DNA of 64,000 nt, taken from contig JAVDOI010000007.1 in the NCBI GenBank assembly GCA_032191485.1, positions 12,799,680-12,863,679 on the forward strand, in the 5' to 3' direction. Source of the stretch: Leptoclinus maculatus. Taxonomy: Eukaryota; Chordata; Actinopteri; Perciformes; Stichaeidae. The notes beneath the pieces were generated by a model, which saw nothing but the letters and a program-made list of their open reading frames with translations, was not told the origin of the DNA and made no database searches. How positions within the stretch are numbered: the first letter of the stretch is position 1; every line of letters begins with the position of its first letter. Below, piece by piece: positions 24,426-39,100 of this stretch. Made by a program: the position numbers and the translations under genes.

Positions 24426-27400
24426 ACATGGTTGATTCTGTTTACTTTATTTCAGTACATACTCATACAAAATAATCTGTACAAAGGCTAAAATAGGTCA
24501 TATTTTTTGCATAGAAGGAAAAGTGATGTAAAACAGAAAGCCAGGATGGAATGGCACAATACACTCCACTATCACACATGGGCCTGATAACAATTAGGTT
24601 AAAAAAGGGATAGAGCTCCGTACAAAAATACTCTGCTGCTCACTCCATGCTGTAGAAACGAGAGACAAATTGGCGAGGGCTCCCACTTTGATCATCTCCC
24701 TTTTGTTCTTGACAAAAAAAAAAAACTCTGCTCGACTGGCTGACTACCATTAGCCCATCTCCGTGTCTTTAGGACAACAGTGCCTCAGGTTTTGTCATTC
24801 TTTTAAAAAAAGAGGCCCTTTTAGGGCGGCGATGCCACTCGGTTTCATTTAATACACCATGGGATCTGCTGTGACAACGCTTCACTTTGCTCTTCAAGCC
24901 AAGTCCAGTCTTTCAACCCTCACCAAAAAATTCAGCATCAAACACTGTTTAAATGCTGCCTGAATAAGTGACAGTGACTTAAAAAGGTAATACATCGGGA
25001 GCATCGAGTCATTAAACATGAAAGGCAATGAGCGTACGGTATCGTGGGATTTTTGTGACACTCTTTCCTTTATTTTTTTATAAAATAGTTGATTTCGAGA
25101 ATAAAGAGAAGTTAGTGCACCACCTAATATAGATATTTAGAGTGCTTTCACATGTAGCAGAAAACTCCACAGGACAAGGCTGGCAGGTATCAGATAGTGG
25201 CCCCCCCAGCAGAACACAACATCAAAAACACCATTTCCAGAGCATACATTTCCACTGCTCAGATATTCAGCTGTAGCACAGGAGAAGGATTAGGAGGATA
25301 TTACAGAAATAATATGTAGGAGTTGGCAAAAAAAAAAGAAAATAGCTTCTAGGTCTTAAAATTCTTCACAGCAGACAAAACCCAATTACTGCATGTGCAT
25401 TCTTCCTTTACCAGCGCTGTGGCTTACTGGGAGTGCTTCCATGGATAAGAGGGAATACTTTATACTCCTTCCAATAAAAAAAAAGATTATACGGAAAAGT
25501 GTGTCTTACTACAAGATGCAAATAAAATATGAAAACCATACCGACAAAAACATAAATTTACATCAAATCGACACTGCTCCTGCATTTCCCGGAGGCAGAA
25601 AAACTATCAAACATGAGAGAATGAATAACATATGTCTGGAGGGTATGTCCTTTAAATGAGCACAACAGATCATGGGTTGTTAGGCAATTCACAACGGCAA
25701 TGAAACTGTCAATGTGATTACAAGAGGTAAAGTATAACAGGAAGTTACATCAGTTGTAAAATGAGCATATTTACATCCGGGGCCAACGTACAGGGCTGAT
25801 ATACTGTAGTGACATGAGCTCTGTGTTGTACAGTGTCATGCTCTAGAAACACATAATGAGTCTTACACTGGCAGTTTTAAAAGACATACTGCACATTATG
25901 CCAGCACGTCCTAATTTAATTTGACTAGGTCTTACAGAAAAGCACGGAGACAAGCGTGCTTTATGTCTTGTGGGCTTCATCCAATGCTATATGCCAAATT
26001 TTCCCTCTCTATCAATTCTGACTTACCTGCTTTAATTGCCTGTAGCCGTGTTAACACAGAAAGGCGCTTTTTGCAACTTGCAGAGGAACATCGCAAAGAC
26101 TAATCCCCTAAGAGACAAACGCGTAATGGTTTCATGTTCTCACAATGAGAGACTATGAGCCTCTGTCATGAATGAAAAAAATCAAAAGCCATTTAAAACA
26201 GCCTACAACAAGAAAAACAACAGTATATCGTATAAAAACAAACATTAAAACAGCGACAACCAATGTACAAAAATAACCTCATTAATCTGCTTTTGTTAAA
26301 ACGGCGTTAATCCCTGCGTTCTACAAACACGAAGGAACATTTTCTCTGACAAAACCATGAAATCTAGGTGACAGTGGCAGAGCTGAAGGGGGGTTCACAT
26401 GGAGGAGAAAATGACAGAATGTCAGCAGAGTTAGATCAGTCAGGGGCAAAGAGTTTGCAAGCTTGCTTTCTGAAGCATGACGTCAGATTTTGAGACAGAC
26501 ACTGGATTTGCGTTATTCCACATTTTCCGTGACACCCGAGTTTAAACACGTCTCCGCCCGATGCAAGATGAAGCACCACAACAACATTTTTATCTTGTTC
26601 CTTTCTGAACTTGCCTGCAGTTAGCGCTACAATGCAGTCTGATTTACAGAAGTAGAGGCAGCTATTAGCTCTATAACCACGCCCGTGTTCGGGATATACC
26701 TCACAGCTGGTTCCAGGTGTCTTAAGAGCACAGCTGTATTTCCACAGTGTCAGTGCTGCCAGTTACTGTATATGTAGCGCTGGGTGTCTGCAGAGCCAGG
26801 CAGTAAATAAGAGACGTGTGGAGGGGTTTGTGGAGGCAGCCAAGCAGAGGAGATGTGACCACTCGTGCCTGCGCTGTACATCAGCAGCTGTCATGTTCCC
26901 CCCGTGGACACAACAAGAAGAGTTGGAGCATATGGGAACAGGCAGTGAATCACAGCCAGCAGGGTCGGTGCACATAACAGCCCAGATCTGCCGCTTCCTG
27001 AAGCACGGACCTCTTCCTAAAAATGTGTCTCTCAGATTAAGTCATTATCAAACCAATAAAAAAAACAACCTGTTAAGAATTACTTCAGGTGATACTCGGA
27101 GGCATACAGGCTGACAGACTGGAAGAATGTCTAATGAGTGAATCTTGGGGGGGTCATGCCATGTAGCGGCAATGCACATGTGTCTGAGTTCCAAGGCTTC
27201 ATCAAAAGCAACGAACTCTCCTGTCAACAATTACCTTGGATACAATTTAGAGCACAGAAATTGGTCCCAATGATTTCTGTACTTCACTTGTCCTCTCCTG
27301 ATAATTCTAGTATATTACGACTCGGGTCTTACTGTGGTACTTTTGGCCATCATTCTTATTAGTAATGAAGTTCTTTGCAGAGATCTGGAAATGTCTGATG

Positions 27401-30056
27401 GGGAAAGAAGCATATAGGCCGGCCTCTTGGATTGCTGCCCACATCTCAGACCTTTTCTAACAATTGACAAAACGTCTTGTGCTCATTGACGAGTGTTTTT
27501 TGGTTGTTGGAGGAACAAATGAGCCAATGAGAGCAATGGGGACGTCTTCCTGTGCCATAGTGAGAAAAACAGCCTGTGTCCGAAATCACTCCCCAAACTA
27601 TACAGTGCATTTTATTATTATTTTTTTACAGTCCCCCACTTTCAGTATCCGAATTCCGAGTGTGGAATTCATGCCCCACACAATGGCCTCCAATTTCCCA
27701 CAATGGATGGATCTAATCAGCCAAGGTAATTGGAAACACCTGTGTGGCTGTGCAGGGCTTTTGTATCAGCATCTGTGGACCATGGGGGCGAAAGACGGCA
27801 GCAGCTCCTCGCAACCGCGTTCGTGTGGAACTGACATTGTCACATCAGAGAGGAAAGTCAGCCCTCCCTCCCCAATGGAGAACGGCTAATATGAACAGTG
27901 TCATGATGACTATTGAAATGGTAAAGCAACATGGCAAAAGGCCTTTCTCACAGGAGACAATTTTGACTTTTCATAGAAGGAAAAGCACACCACTAACGAT
28001 GGGTCTGTTCTTATTAAGTGTTCCAGTGAGCAAGCACAAGCAGTACCAGGAACCTGAAATCAAAGCAGCTAAATGGAATTCAGCCATCATACATTTCATT
28101 ATTTAGACCTGTGCTATTTCCTACTGCGACAAGCCGGTTTACCTTTGTGTTTTCTGAATAAGATGGTAGCTAATGTGGTTGGCCTGTTCACAACCTGTTG
28201 GATCGCCTGACTGCTTGTTTCTTGCCTCGTTTGCCTCACTTGAGTTTACTGTCACAACTGATGACCAATCGCAACCAAATGACGGCCTGAACTGAAGTAA
28301 TTCTTTAACAATAAGCTGTTTTTTTGTTTTTTCTCACATGGTCACAGACATTTTGAAGCCTCGAGCTGACACACTGGAGGGCATTTTCTTTATGTGGCCA
28401 CACCAGATACAGAGTATTTTCAGTCTTAAGACAGCAAGCACATATTCCTTTAGCGAATCAGTGGTAAACAGGCATAAACAGACATGTCCTATAGGCTTTG
28501 TTGCCATACCTATCCGTCTCAGCTTTGATCCTCCTACACTCACCACCCCCCTCCACCGTTGCTGCAAGAAAAGGAAGCTTACGTAAAATCTCTGAAGTTG
28601 CAAACCAGAGTATCTGTGTGATGAGCAGGAATGTCAGCTATTGTGGGCACGTATCGAGCATGAAGCGCATTGCTTTCTGACATGTGGTAAGAAAATTGGG
28701 GCGAAAAAAAGAAACATGGAAAGAGGAAGGAGCTGACAGCCAGAGAGAGGAAGAGTGAAGAGGGCAGAGCAAATTGATGAGATCTCAAGAATATAGAAGA
28801 GAAGGTCTCTAGCCGCCTCCGCAAACACAATTGAATGTAGCAGGGAGACAACATGTCTGCTCTGCTTTCGCCTCTCGTGCCCTTGCTTTGCAACGTGTTT
28901 CTATGTCCCCCCCCCCCCCCCCCCCTGCAGCTTGGACAATGTGATAAAACCCACCCACAAAGTCTCACACACACAAACACACACACACACACATTTGAGT
29001 CTGTATTCTCGAAGGGGGAACTGAATCACCCAGATCTCTTCACTTGACAGTCCTGGTGGAGCCCTACTAAACAGACATTTTACACCATTTGTGTTGTCTC
29101 ATAGGGAATGAGAATACTGCTGATGTGTTGCAGTACAAAGTGTGCGTGTGTGTGTGTGTGTGTGTGTCTGTGTTCACTAGTAGATTTGCGCATGACAATT
29201 TATTGTTCAGAGAATACTGCAGAATTTGGTGCAAAATAAATCCTCCGATGATTTCTCACACCAACATGACATTCCTCCATCACGCTCGTTTTTACCAAAA
29301 CATCTATAGCCAAAAGAAAAGAAAAAAATATGAATCATGTATTACATTAAACAGCATCCCCACATGTCCGTGTCCCTCCACAGCAACATCACGTCAAATC
29401 CATCCGAGAGCTCATTGCACTGACCTGTTCAACACTTACACTTCACAGGAGCGTCGACGACTTACAAAAAACCCAAAATGAAGACGTTTGACATTTCAAC
29501 GACAAAGGTAAATCAGTAAAGTAGAAAACTACCATGCCGAAACTTTTTTCATTTACAAGTGAAAAGGAGGCTTGACTTTAATCAACATGAGAAAAAAGAA
29601 ACTCCACAAATGTTGAAGGGTGTTATCAGTTGTATATGTTCTCTTTGCCTCAGAGAAGCGTGTGTGGGCATTAGTAAAGTCTTCATTGTCTTAAAGTCTG
29701 TCCTTGCTTCCTTCCAGCAAATTGTTAGTCCAAGCAAGAAAAAAAAAAGTAGAATATGTAATAGAAATGTACTCAAGAGGAGTGACAACCAATGGGATTC
29801 TCTTCCTTTGCCAAAAATAGGTGTCCCTTCTCTTCCACTTGTGTTACTCTTTGGCAAAATGAATGGAGCGAGAGGAGAGAGCAGAATGGAGGCGGGGACA
29901 CAGCTGGAATCTGTACAGAAGGTCTGGGAAGTGGGGGTGGGGGGGGGGGGGGGGCAAAGAAGGTTGTAAAGTGAAGGGGGGGGGGAAGCTGTTTAAATCA
30001 GAGTCTTATCCCATCAGGCAGTGGGGCTCCTCTCCATTGGGTGCCTCCCTCCGAGG
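24426..30056 (-). other. tspan9: Probable long tspan9 3' UTR (end inferred)
   Basis: Downstream of the tspan9 stop the minus strand has no gene and looks like UTR: many T-rich and tgtaaat-type words. The lowest good signal is AATAAA at 24451-24446, followed by a T-rich stretch. An earlier AATAAA lies near 25071. C-runs of the transcript lie at 29977-29986 and 29936-29954. TG/CA runs lie at 28969-28992 and 29141-29168, and a C-run (plus strand) at 28909-28925. The actual 3' end may be much nearer the stop. Confidence 0.35.
27560..27730. mobile_element. Probable DNA-transposon-derived repeat fragment
   Basis: cctgtgtccgaaatcactcc at about 27571, followed by ccaaactatacagtgcattt and later cacaatggatgg, resembles a widespread fish non-autonomous repeat I recall. 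Ends were not defined. Confidence 0.35.
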
Positions 30057-30128
30057 CTAAGCATCGTACTTCTTCCCTGTTCTATGGATGTGGTGGAACA
30101 GCGTCATGGAGAACGCCATGCCCAGGAG
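30057..30128 (-). CDS. tspan9: tspan9 terminal coding exon
   Basis: Acceptor ttccacag. It encodes LLGMAFSMTLFHHIHRTGKK and YDA, then TAG (30059-30057). The C-terminus is identical in type to vertebrate TSPAN9. Confidence 0.96.
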   Translation of the reverse strand, partial: LLGMAFSMTLFHHIHRTGKKYDA

Positions 30129-33100
30129 CTGTGGAAGAGCAGAGAAGGAGATGGTGAATTGGTGTGTGTAGTGTACATACAGTCTGTGTGTGCATGAGTG
30201 TCTCTGTGTGGTCCTTTTGATGTTGATGCCTTCGGCTGCAATGAGTTTTGATGCGCTGTGTATCCTGTGGTGAAGCACAAGCACTTTTTCGTTGGTTTCA
30301 CTCTTTTTTTTTTCTCAGACAGCCTTCAAATGGGAGCTCTGGAATCTTTGTGATGGAAAAAAATGTAAAGCGTGACCCAGCATTAAGTCAATAAAGTAAA
30401 TTGAGATGCCACTGAATCAAAGTAGCCAGCTATCTCTTTGAAGTTTCCATTACTCCTGATACTTCTACATCAAACGCAGTCACAAGGCTGATCTTAAAAC
30501 CATTATCTGGCAAAGTTAGGATGGCAGGGAAACTACAAAATATTGTATGGTGCACAGTCTTTAGTCAAAAGGCATCGTGGACTTCCTGCAAACAGCCTCC
30601 ACTGGGGATTCCTACGGGATGTGATTAGCCTGGGAAAGCTTCCGATTCTCTTCCTTTAGTCAAAGCCTAATTCGTGGGGCTGCTTCAGAGAAAATGCTAC
30701 CTTAAGCCGCTGCCAATCAAAACATGAAGTGGCATTTGAGGTAAACATTCAGCTAAGAGCGAGTTCAAACCAATGAAAAACCAACCCCGTTATTTACATG
30801 TGCCTCATCTGTGCAGCTCTGTCAGTCTCAGAGCGTTTTTTTTGCTGTCGGATTCATTCAGTCTGAGTGAGACAGCACGACAGTCGCTCCTACAGGCTCT
30901 TCAAAGCTCCATCATCCTTCCATGCTTAAGAATATATAAATACGGCAGAGATTTCTGAAACCATTGTGGATGAAGTTATACATAAGGGCTTTTGCCGAAG
31001 TCTGGCATATATGCTGGCTGGTCTAAATCATTCATAAGCCACTTCCCCGTGCCCCTGGCAATTATGTAACATTGCAGACTTGTAGGGCATCAGCTTTTCA
31101 TGATGCTCACCTCCATCATTTCCCCCAACTTTCTTTCGAATCTGCTATTCTGACAGCTCAAGGTCTGTTCTTCGACTCTCACACATCTCACCTGACGCAG
31201 TATGTGGAGCGTGTGTGTTTGTGTACGGGGGGGGGAGAGAGATCATTCAAATGAATGGAAGCTGAGTAGATGTTGTCGGGTTTAATTCTGCACAACGACT
31301 TTTATCAGTCTCCAAATAGCACCAATATTTGTCACCGCTCTGCTGGTGCATACTGTGGCTACGGTTGAAAAATCCCAAAGTTACCTCCTAATGTTTATTC
31401 CTATCCACTTTTCCTTGTTTTGTTTTACTGATGCTTCTTGTTCATGGACAGTTTGCTATATTTACTGTTCATTTTATTTCCTACTCTTGTTTTGTTTTTT
31501 TGACTTTGTTACACGTTTGAAGTAAATAAATACATATATATATACACAATATAAAATTAAACAAAATGGTTGTCACTGTCTTTTCATATTCATCAACATG
31601 AACCCCATTAGTTTATGACTGTATGAAAATAAATGTTAAACCTGTGCAAAATAGGCATATCGTTTGTTTTCATGGACGGCCGAATGGTGCGTCACTTTAA
31701 ATGTTGCCGCCGCAAGGAATTGTGGGGCGGCATTTTCTTCTTTCCTTTGGTAAAGGATGGTCCAGTGTATCCTATGCTGAAAGAATTAGAGAATTTGAAC
31801 AGCTCCTATATCATTGCGGCCACTCAGATACTTCCGGGTCATTTCACTCAGTTAGGAACCTCAGCAAAAAGGACTTTTGGACTGCAGCCTGTGTGTGTGT
31901 GTTTGCAGAAGAATGAACAGACAGGGAAGATATAGTGTCAGACAGAGACAAGAGGGTCGGTGAGTTTGAATGAATCCATGTAAGAAGAGTGTGATCTTGT
32001 CATGAATACAAAGCGGCTGTATACAGTAATGCTGACTTTCTCACAGTGGGTGCTGTGAACTTTAACAGACGCTCAAGCAACCATCTTTCTCCGCAAGGAC
32101 AATTGAAATGTGAAGAAAGGGGATTTCATAGTGAGGCCACCTTGCTCTGAATGAACAAGAGTTCATGAATAAGCAAACTGGAGAGCGAGGACAGGGAAAA
32201 TAAAGCAAGAGGGCATGTTGAAAGCATGATAATGGAAAAGTAAGAAGCAGAGTGCAGGGGCGACGCATCGCATGAACAGCAATTTTGTGTGAAAAATGTT
32301 CAAGGGTTAGGTTAGGTTAGGTTAGGTTAGGGGGTCATCCCAGTTAACGTTACCCTTGAAAGGTTACCAGTCTATCACAGGGATGGCACATATAGACAGA
32401 CTGTTTCTGGATCCAAACCCAGGACCTAAATATGTTTCAACTTGAGCGAAAACATTACACTTATCCCTAGGCTTTATGACTCTATTTCATAAACGTACGG
32501 AGACTGCAGGAAGAAGGAGAGAAACTGGAGGAAGATTACAGAAAAAAAACGGTGAGTTCCTGATGGATGTTGAAATTAGTCAAGAGTCTGAGCTGTCACG
32601 GTTGGCGCATTGCTAGCTAGCTACAGCTAACGTCTGTATAGTTGGTACTTAGCTGGCTGCCTGGAGTGAATAACCACTCACTGCAAAAAACTCCAGCAGT
32701 CAAATTTATGCAAAGGCGACGGAAAAAGTACATGTAGCTTTCTTCAGTCTGTAGAGACTTTTAGGACGCAACCTCCAAGTAAGTGGGAAATGTACTGCAG
32801 CGTCAGTGACACTCACCGAACAAAGGGGGATAGATGTAAAGCAGATTATAGGACAAAAAGAGAACCGGTATCAGAGGAGGAATATCTATCACCCTTGCCT
32901 TTAATCTGAGACTCTATACCTACTCCTCCATATTCAGTATCTCCGCTGATCGCTCCTTATACAGTACGTGACTACAGGCTGTTTGGCTCAAATCCAGGTG
33001 GCTTTGATTCTCCCAGACAGGATCAGGGTGGAGATGTGTGGGTGCATAGTCCTTATAACTTCCACAGGAGAAGATGGTGGCACAGAGGCCATGGGATGCA

Positions 33101-36100
33101 CACATTTTTTTTTAAACACGTTGCCAGACAGGCAGACACAAACAAATGCAGCTAGACACAAAGCAAAAACGATGAAACCGGGAGAAAACAAATGGGAGAG
33201 AAGCACAAAGAAATGGAGAATGAAAGAGCCATTTATCAATAAGCCTCCTACCTGCACTACCAAGATGACCATGCCTATGGTTCCCAGCAGGTGCTTGTTG
33301 TCATCCAGCCATTCCTCCACTTTCTCGAAGCAGCCCTAAGATGGAGCACAAGCTTGTAAAGATACCACTCAAGAAATGTGCATTTTCAGTGCTGCAGAGG
33401 ACTCGTGCCACTTCAGTTGCTGCCTGTTTGGTCAAGTAGAAAAAACCCAACCATCCTGTTCACGCCGTTCCACTAGAATGCATCTCTTACATATGGGATA
33501 TACCCTTGGATGAATGAACTACCAGGTGAGGTGCTATAACAAGTGAATTGCCCATGAGTGGTGGATTTTATATGCAGACTTATGGGCCGTATAGACTGTT
33601 AAATATATTACCACCTGGGTTCATTCAAGGGTCACTCACTGGGAGGTGGGGTGAAGGACTTTGCAGTTTCAGCTGCAAAGTGGTGCCCCGTCTTGAGTGT
33701 GGGTGCTGAAGCAGCATGTAAAACTAACTATATAGTGTGTGGCCGTCTCCTCTGGGCAGGATTACACACAAGCTTTTAGTGCTGCGCTTTCCCAATGGGC
33801 CAGCTCAATGTCTGCCTATTCTCGTTTCGGCAATTCGATTAGAGTTTATTACAGTTTTTAATCCCCTACTTTGGACCTGCTAACAAACCACATGCCAGAG
33901 CAAATATAGCAGATTAGACTTGTAATGGAGGGAGATTGTTGAACGTTGTGCTCCAAGCCTTTTGAGGAAAAAACGGAGACTGTTTAATACATAATGGAAA
34001 CAAATCCAGTGTGATCAGCAATAAGACAACAAATGAAAAACTACTGAACAGATGGACCGAAGATGTATGGTTGTTATGTCCCTTGTGAATGTACAAACTT
34101 TAAAGTCTGTTTAAAGTCTCTGTGGTTGTTTTGAGTCTCTTTGTGGTCATTTTGCATCTCTTTGTGGTCGTTTAGAGTCACTTCGTCGTTGTTTAATTGA
34201 CTTTCCAATGAGAAATGTTTACAGTCACCTCAAACAGAGCCTCTAAGCTAAGGGTCTCTCTGACCCATTGAGCCTCAGTAGACCCATTCAGTTATGCTTC
34301 CATAGTTATATCATACAGTGCATGAACAACAACAAAAATATTTTTGAATATATTACAGCCGATGTGAACTCACCCTGTTCCAGAACATGTTCGTGGAGTT
34401 TTGCCCACAGTTCTGGTAATGCTCCTGGCAGCAGCGGTCAGGTACTACCTTCTCCTTCAGGGCCTCGTGCCAGTCGGTGTATGCTATCACACCACAGCAC
34501 TTCCACTGTGAATGCCACACACACACACACACACACACACACACCGGACAAAATATGAGTTAATGCTTCCCGTCAAACTAACTTTAATGTAACCAGTATT
34601 GTAATTAGTCCCTTTGCTTTAAAGCACTGCAATAATGGAGTGAAGCGTACTTCAGCAGCTAGTTTTGACTTTAAATTTGCATTAAAGCCACTGCCAAGCC
34701 AGGGAATACATTAGCTGGAATATTTTATTAAAACTTTGCATTTATGTGTCACTTCTAGGGTTTGCGAGTGAACATTCATGCTAATTTTTCTAATATTTGA
34801 TGTAATGCATGGTGCGAGGTCTGCCTACCTCTGCCTGGATGATGTTCCAGGCATTTCGTAGGCCTATGTTGTTTTCTGAGTTGTAGAGAGCCAGCCCATC
34901 CTTCAGATCCTGCTTGGCGTTCTCACTCACCTGAAGACCAAAAAGAGAAAACAACAGCCTTTATTAGAGACCTTGGTTTGAAGGGGTCGGTTGAAGAACT
35001 GTTAATTGAGTTTTAATATCAATCATAGTCTTTATATCGGAGCGGGCAGTTGAAGCTTAAGTGTTCGGGTGCATTTATTGTCTACGTCTTTTCCACACAG
35101 ATTTACATGATCATTTATATGATAAGGTTTATGTATGATTGACTGGGATTCCTTTTACTTGTGAACCGATTAGTCGTGATGAAAAGGGTACATAGATGGC
35201 TGACTGTTACTGAAATTTAAAGACAGAAAATACCTGTGGCTGCCAACACAAAAAACGAAAGCAGCTCAGTTACAGGTAGCTTGTTTTCTTGTCATCTAAA
35301 AATAACCCTGCTACAGTCACTTGGACTTTTGAACGACGACTGCAGATCTGACACATGTCGTGCGTCGCTTCGCTCCACACACTCATGTCCTTCAGCAGAG
35401 CAAGCAAATCATTTTCCTCTTGACTGAACCCCAATAATATGCTCAGGGTTGTGCCATGTCTGATGGAAATTAATATCTCATCGGATGTGTTAATGAGATA
35501 CAAAATCAGAGCTCGAGTTCTCCTGCAGTTTGCATTGCCCGTGGGGATTTGCTTAACTCGCCTGGACAGATTGAGAGGCGCTTCAGATATGGGGCAATCA
35601 TTACTGGGAAAAAAATGACATGCACCGCCAAGAACCATGCACACATCTTCACAGGCAAGCTATATATCGCAACAAAACAAAATGCACTCGCTTTAATAGT
35701 TCAAGATTAAGGCTTCAGGGAAAAAAAATACACACAATAAGAGAAGCGGCATCATGGCTGTCACCGCCTGACACAGCAAGCTACTTTCAGCTATTCTTCA
35801 ATTTCTTTACTCAGAGAGGTAGAACTGCTGTTCAGTTAGACATTGTTTGGAGGCTGCTCAGTAAATCCCTCAGTAAAAAAAAAGATATATACTCCTTGTA
35901 GATAAAGTCTAGTCTACTTTTCTAAAAGAAATAGAATCTTAATGTGACTTGACTAATTACCTGTGTAGCTCAGCAGATACCTGTATTCTGTACTGAATAT
36001 GAGCGATAGACCAAATCTCCATTTGACCAAACGGAAATCTAAATTAAGCTTTAAATGAAGTGGTTCAGCAATTTTATTGATGGGAAGAAAAACCCTAAAA

Positions 36101-39100
36101 CCCCTGCTTTGTGAGCTCAATGGCATCAGAGAAGTATTTCCTAAATGAAACATGAAAGCCAAGAAGTTTTGTTACTGAGTAATTAAAGTTCCCCAGGCAA
36201 TACAATGCTTTAGTTATCGCTAATCATGCAAAACCCATTTAAAACATCCTTTAAAACCTTTGAAATAAGATTGGTATCATTTGAAATCACGCTCTTCTTT
36301 CTCGCTCAGTGCCTTTGCTGATGCAGAGGAGCGTATCTGTGTAGTGCACCTCGAGGCTGCAGGCCCTTGCAAATCTGTCCTTGTGCAGGAAAATGAGATG
36401 AAGAGCAGCATCATCAATCTCTGCCTCGTACATTGTTTCTATCCTTTATCTCTTCCTCTCCATCTAGGCTATATGTGATGCTGCTCGCTCATTACTGACT
36501 CCTCGCGCTAACATAGTCACTCGAGAGCATGAAGGGGGGGGGGAGTGGCTGCTACAATAAAAAAAACATCTTCTGAGTCGCCAATAAGTCTTTGCATTTT
36601 TTCTGTTTCATGTGTGGAAGTCTTTGCTACAGCCTGAAATGAAACGTAATGATCCAGATTTACCGCTAACGAGAGGAAGACAAATGACTGCAGAACATTG
36701 ATAATGCAACTCTTCTTGCAAAAGGAGCGGATACATACACATTCTTTGTTGCATTAGCCTATTTCTTCTGATGAGGAAAACTAACTTCTTGACTGAAGCT
36801 CATGTTACTGGTACGGGAAATTGTTCACAAACCTTACTTTGGCAACATCTAACTCCAGGTTTTTTCTCTCCGAGAGTCGCCACAGGGCATCAGTGCTACT
36901 CCTCAGATGTGGCATATTGACAACACCTTGCTCATACTTTTCATTACATAGATAAGCTTGTGGTTTCTTCTGGGCTGACCAAGTCCACGCTCAGCAATAC
37001 AGGACAGCACATTCATCACACACATCTAAAGGGTTCAGCTCGGCCAGCGTAGGTCAACACACAACAGTCACAAAAAGGGAGAAACGGAGGGAGACGGAGC
37101 AGATATACAGGTTGACGGGGCGATTGAAGGAATAGGCCTTCTCTCCAAATAAGAGAGAGTGGGTGGTGGATTGTCTGATAAACACCTGTCTGCCTGTCAC
37201 TTGCGACGCTGTAATAATACAATACAGCCAGTCAGTGCTGACCTTACCAAATGGTAAGGTATTAAAGTTATTCTTCATGTATTTTTCAGTTTCTTCTTTG
37301 ATTTAAACACCATTTATTTTCTTCAATTTCACCTAAATCTCACAAGCATATTTTGGGGGGTTTATCCCACAGAGACATTAATAATTCATGTACAAGAACT
37401 CCTTACTGACAGAATCTGGTCCCAGATCTTGTGACAGGTAAACACCTGGGGGACCAGGTAGACTGGGACTTGTCACGGTGCATATATGGAGCAACACTGC
37501 TTACTCATTACTGGAGTGCATTGCCATGACTGAGCTGACTGCTCCCATTTTCAAAAATGTGAAAGATCAGATTCTTTTTCTTGGTCATTCAATGTTGAAT
37601 ATGCACCTTGAATCCAATTTCCCTGGTCAGAAAGCAAAGGTGACACCTGTGCCACGTAGGTGACAAAGTCTGCAATACCAAGTGTAGAGATTATGCACCC
37701 CAGTGAAACTCCCTCTTTCTCATTAGTTTTGCCTCTGAGGACGACTGGCTAACAACTGGTGTCTCGGAAGGCAGTTTGAGTTTCTCACAAAACACCAGAA
37801 AGTATTGCTTGTTTACAGTAGGTGGTGTAATGGGTGTATAGAAGAGCAATTAGTGTATTGTGTTGAGTTTAATTCACTTTAACCCAACCGCTATTTTTCA
37901 CTTTGAGGGATTACGATCTTCAAACAATGTTTAATTCCAAATGAATCACAGTCTCTGCAGTACAATTCCACTAAAGAAAAGTCTATGCAGGAGGTTCAGT
38001 AAACATATTATCACTCTGTGAAAGCAGCTAACTAAATGAAAACACAAGCCGTCTGTGAAATGAGACAAATGGTACATTCAGTATGTAAAAATATAACCGG
38101 ATTAAGTTTTAGTAGTCTGCCACCTTCTGTGCACACTCGCATGAGAACAGAGCTTGGAGATATGCATGAGCCCACCATAAAGTACATAACTGAGGGAGAG
38201 ACAAGGCATGAGTCAAAGAAAAGAAGCAAAGAACACCATGAAAAATCTCTTAAACCTCTAATATATATGATTTTATGGATACGGAGCAACATTATTTCTG
38301 GCCATGTGGTGAACATAAGGTCAATATTCACTCTCCTTTTAGCTCTGGTTTGGTCCCTCCAATGTGGGTTTTTTCGCAAGGCCATAACATTTAGGTCAAG
38401 TTATTTTGGTTATGGTCGAGGTAAGTTTCGATGACCATAAGTTGAAAACGGTGGACAAAGAAAATAGGAAAACTATAACATGGAATTTTCCATTAAAGCA
38501 GGCTTCACAATCATGTCAACTGTAACACTGGAAAAGGACACCAACCCTGATGCTCTTCACTGTAGAAGAAAGCACTCTTGGTCTATTCTTCACATTTCTA
38601 TTGCATGTTCTTGTTCTACACTAGTATTCACCTCCTCTCCTCCCTTTCATCTCGTCTTCAGTCTTTAAACAGGACTCATTCTCTGAAGTCTTATACAGCT
38701 GCACATCTAAACAAATTTGACTTTTCCTTCAAGTAAAAGAAAGCAAGTCGTTCTCTGTACTGTCAGATCACAGAGACTCTGTTGGCTTATCTCCAGTCAG
38801 CTGTACAACAGTATTGAAAGAGTGTTCGCTAATAACCAAACACTGAAGTGACGGTCACATCCCATCTTACATCATTAGCTGTATACCTTGTTCACATGTA
38901 ATTTGTTACATTCACTCTTTGGCACCTCTTTGTGTTCAGTACTTTTACACTGTGCTCCACAATCATTCGATCATTCTTGGGTCACGTGTGCGTATTGTCA
39001 GGTCACACTGGCTGTTATTGTCACGTCCTTTGACTCTCGAGGACCCAAGGAATCAAAGCTAACAATATTTGACTGTTGCTCTCATTGCTCAACTCTGGAC

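Larger units (their letters stand above)
30129..33251. other. tspan9 last intron
   Basis: A 3.1 kb intron. It holds a probable interspersed-repeat fragment at 31650-31890, a (TTAGG)5 tract at 32306-32330 and a probable SINE/LINE tail fragment at 32335-32430. No gene. Confidence 0.6.

Noticed and set aside
27464..28106. 141- and 120-codon plus-strand ORFs
   Set aside because: They lie in a probable repeat fragment and the putative tspan9 3' UTR. They overlap in different frames and resemble no protein family.
38032..38434. ORFs of 117 and 132 codons on opposite strands
   Set aside because: They fall in a probable interspersed-repeat fragment and have no domain signature.
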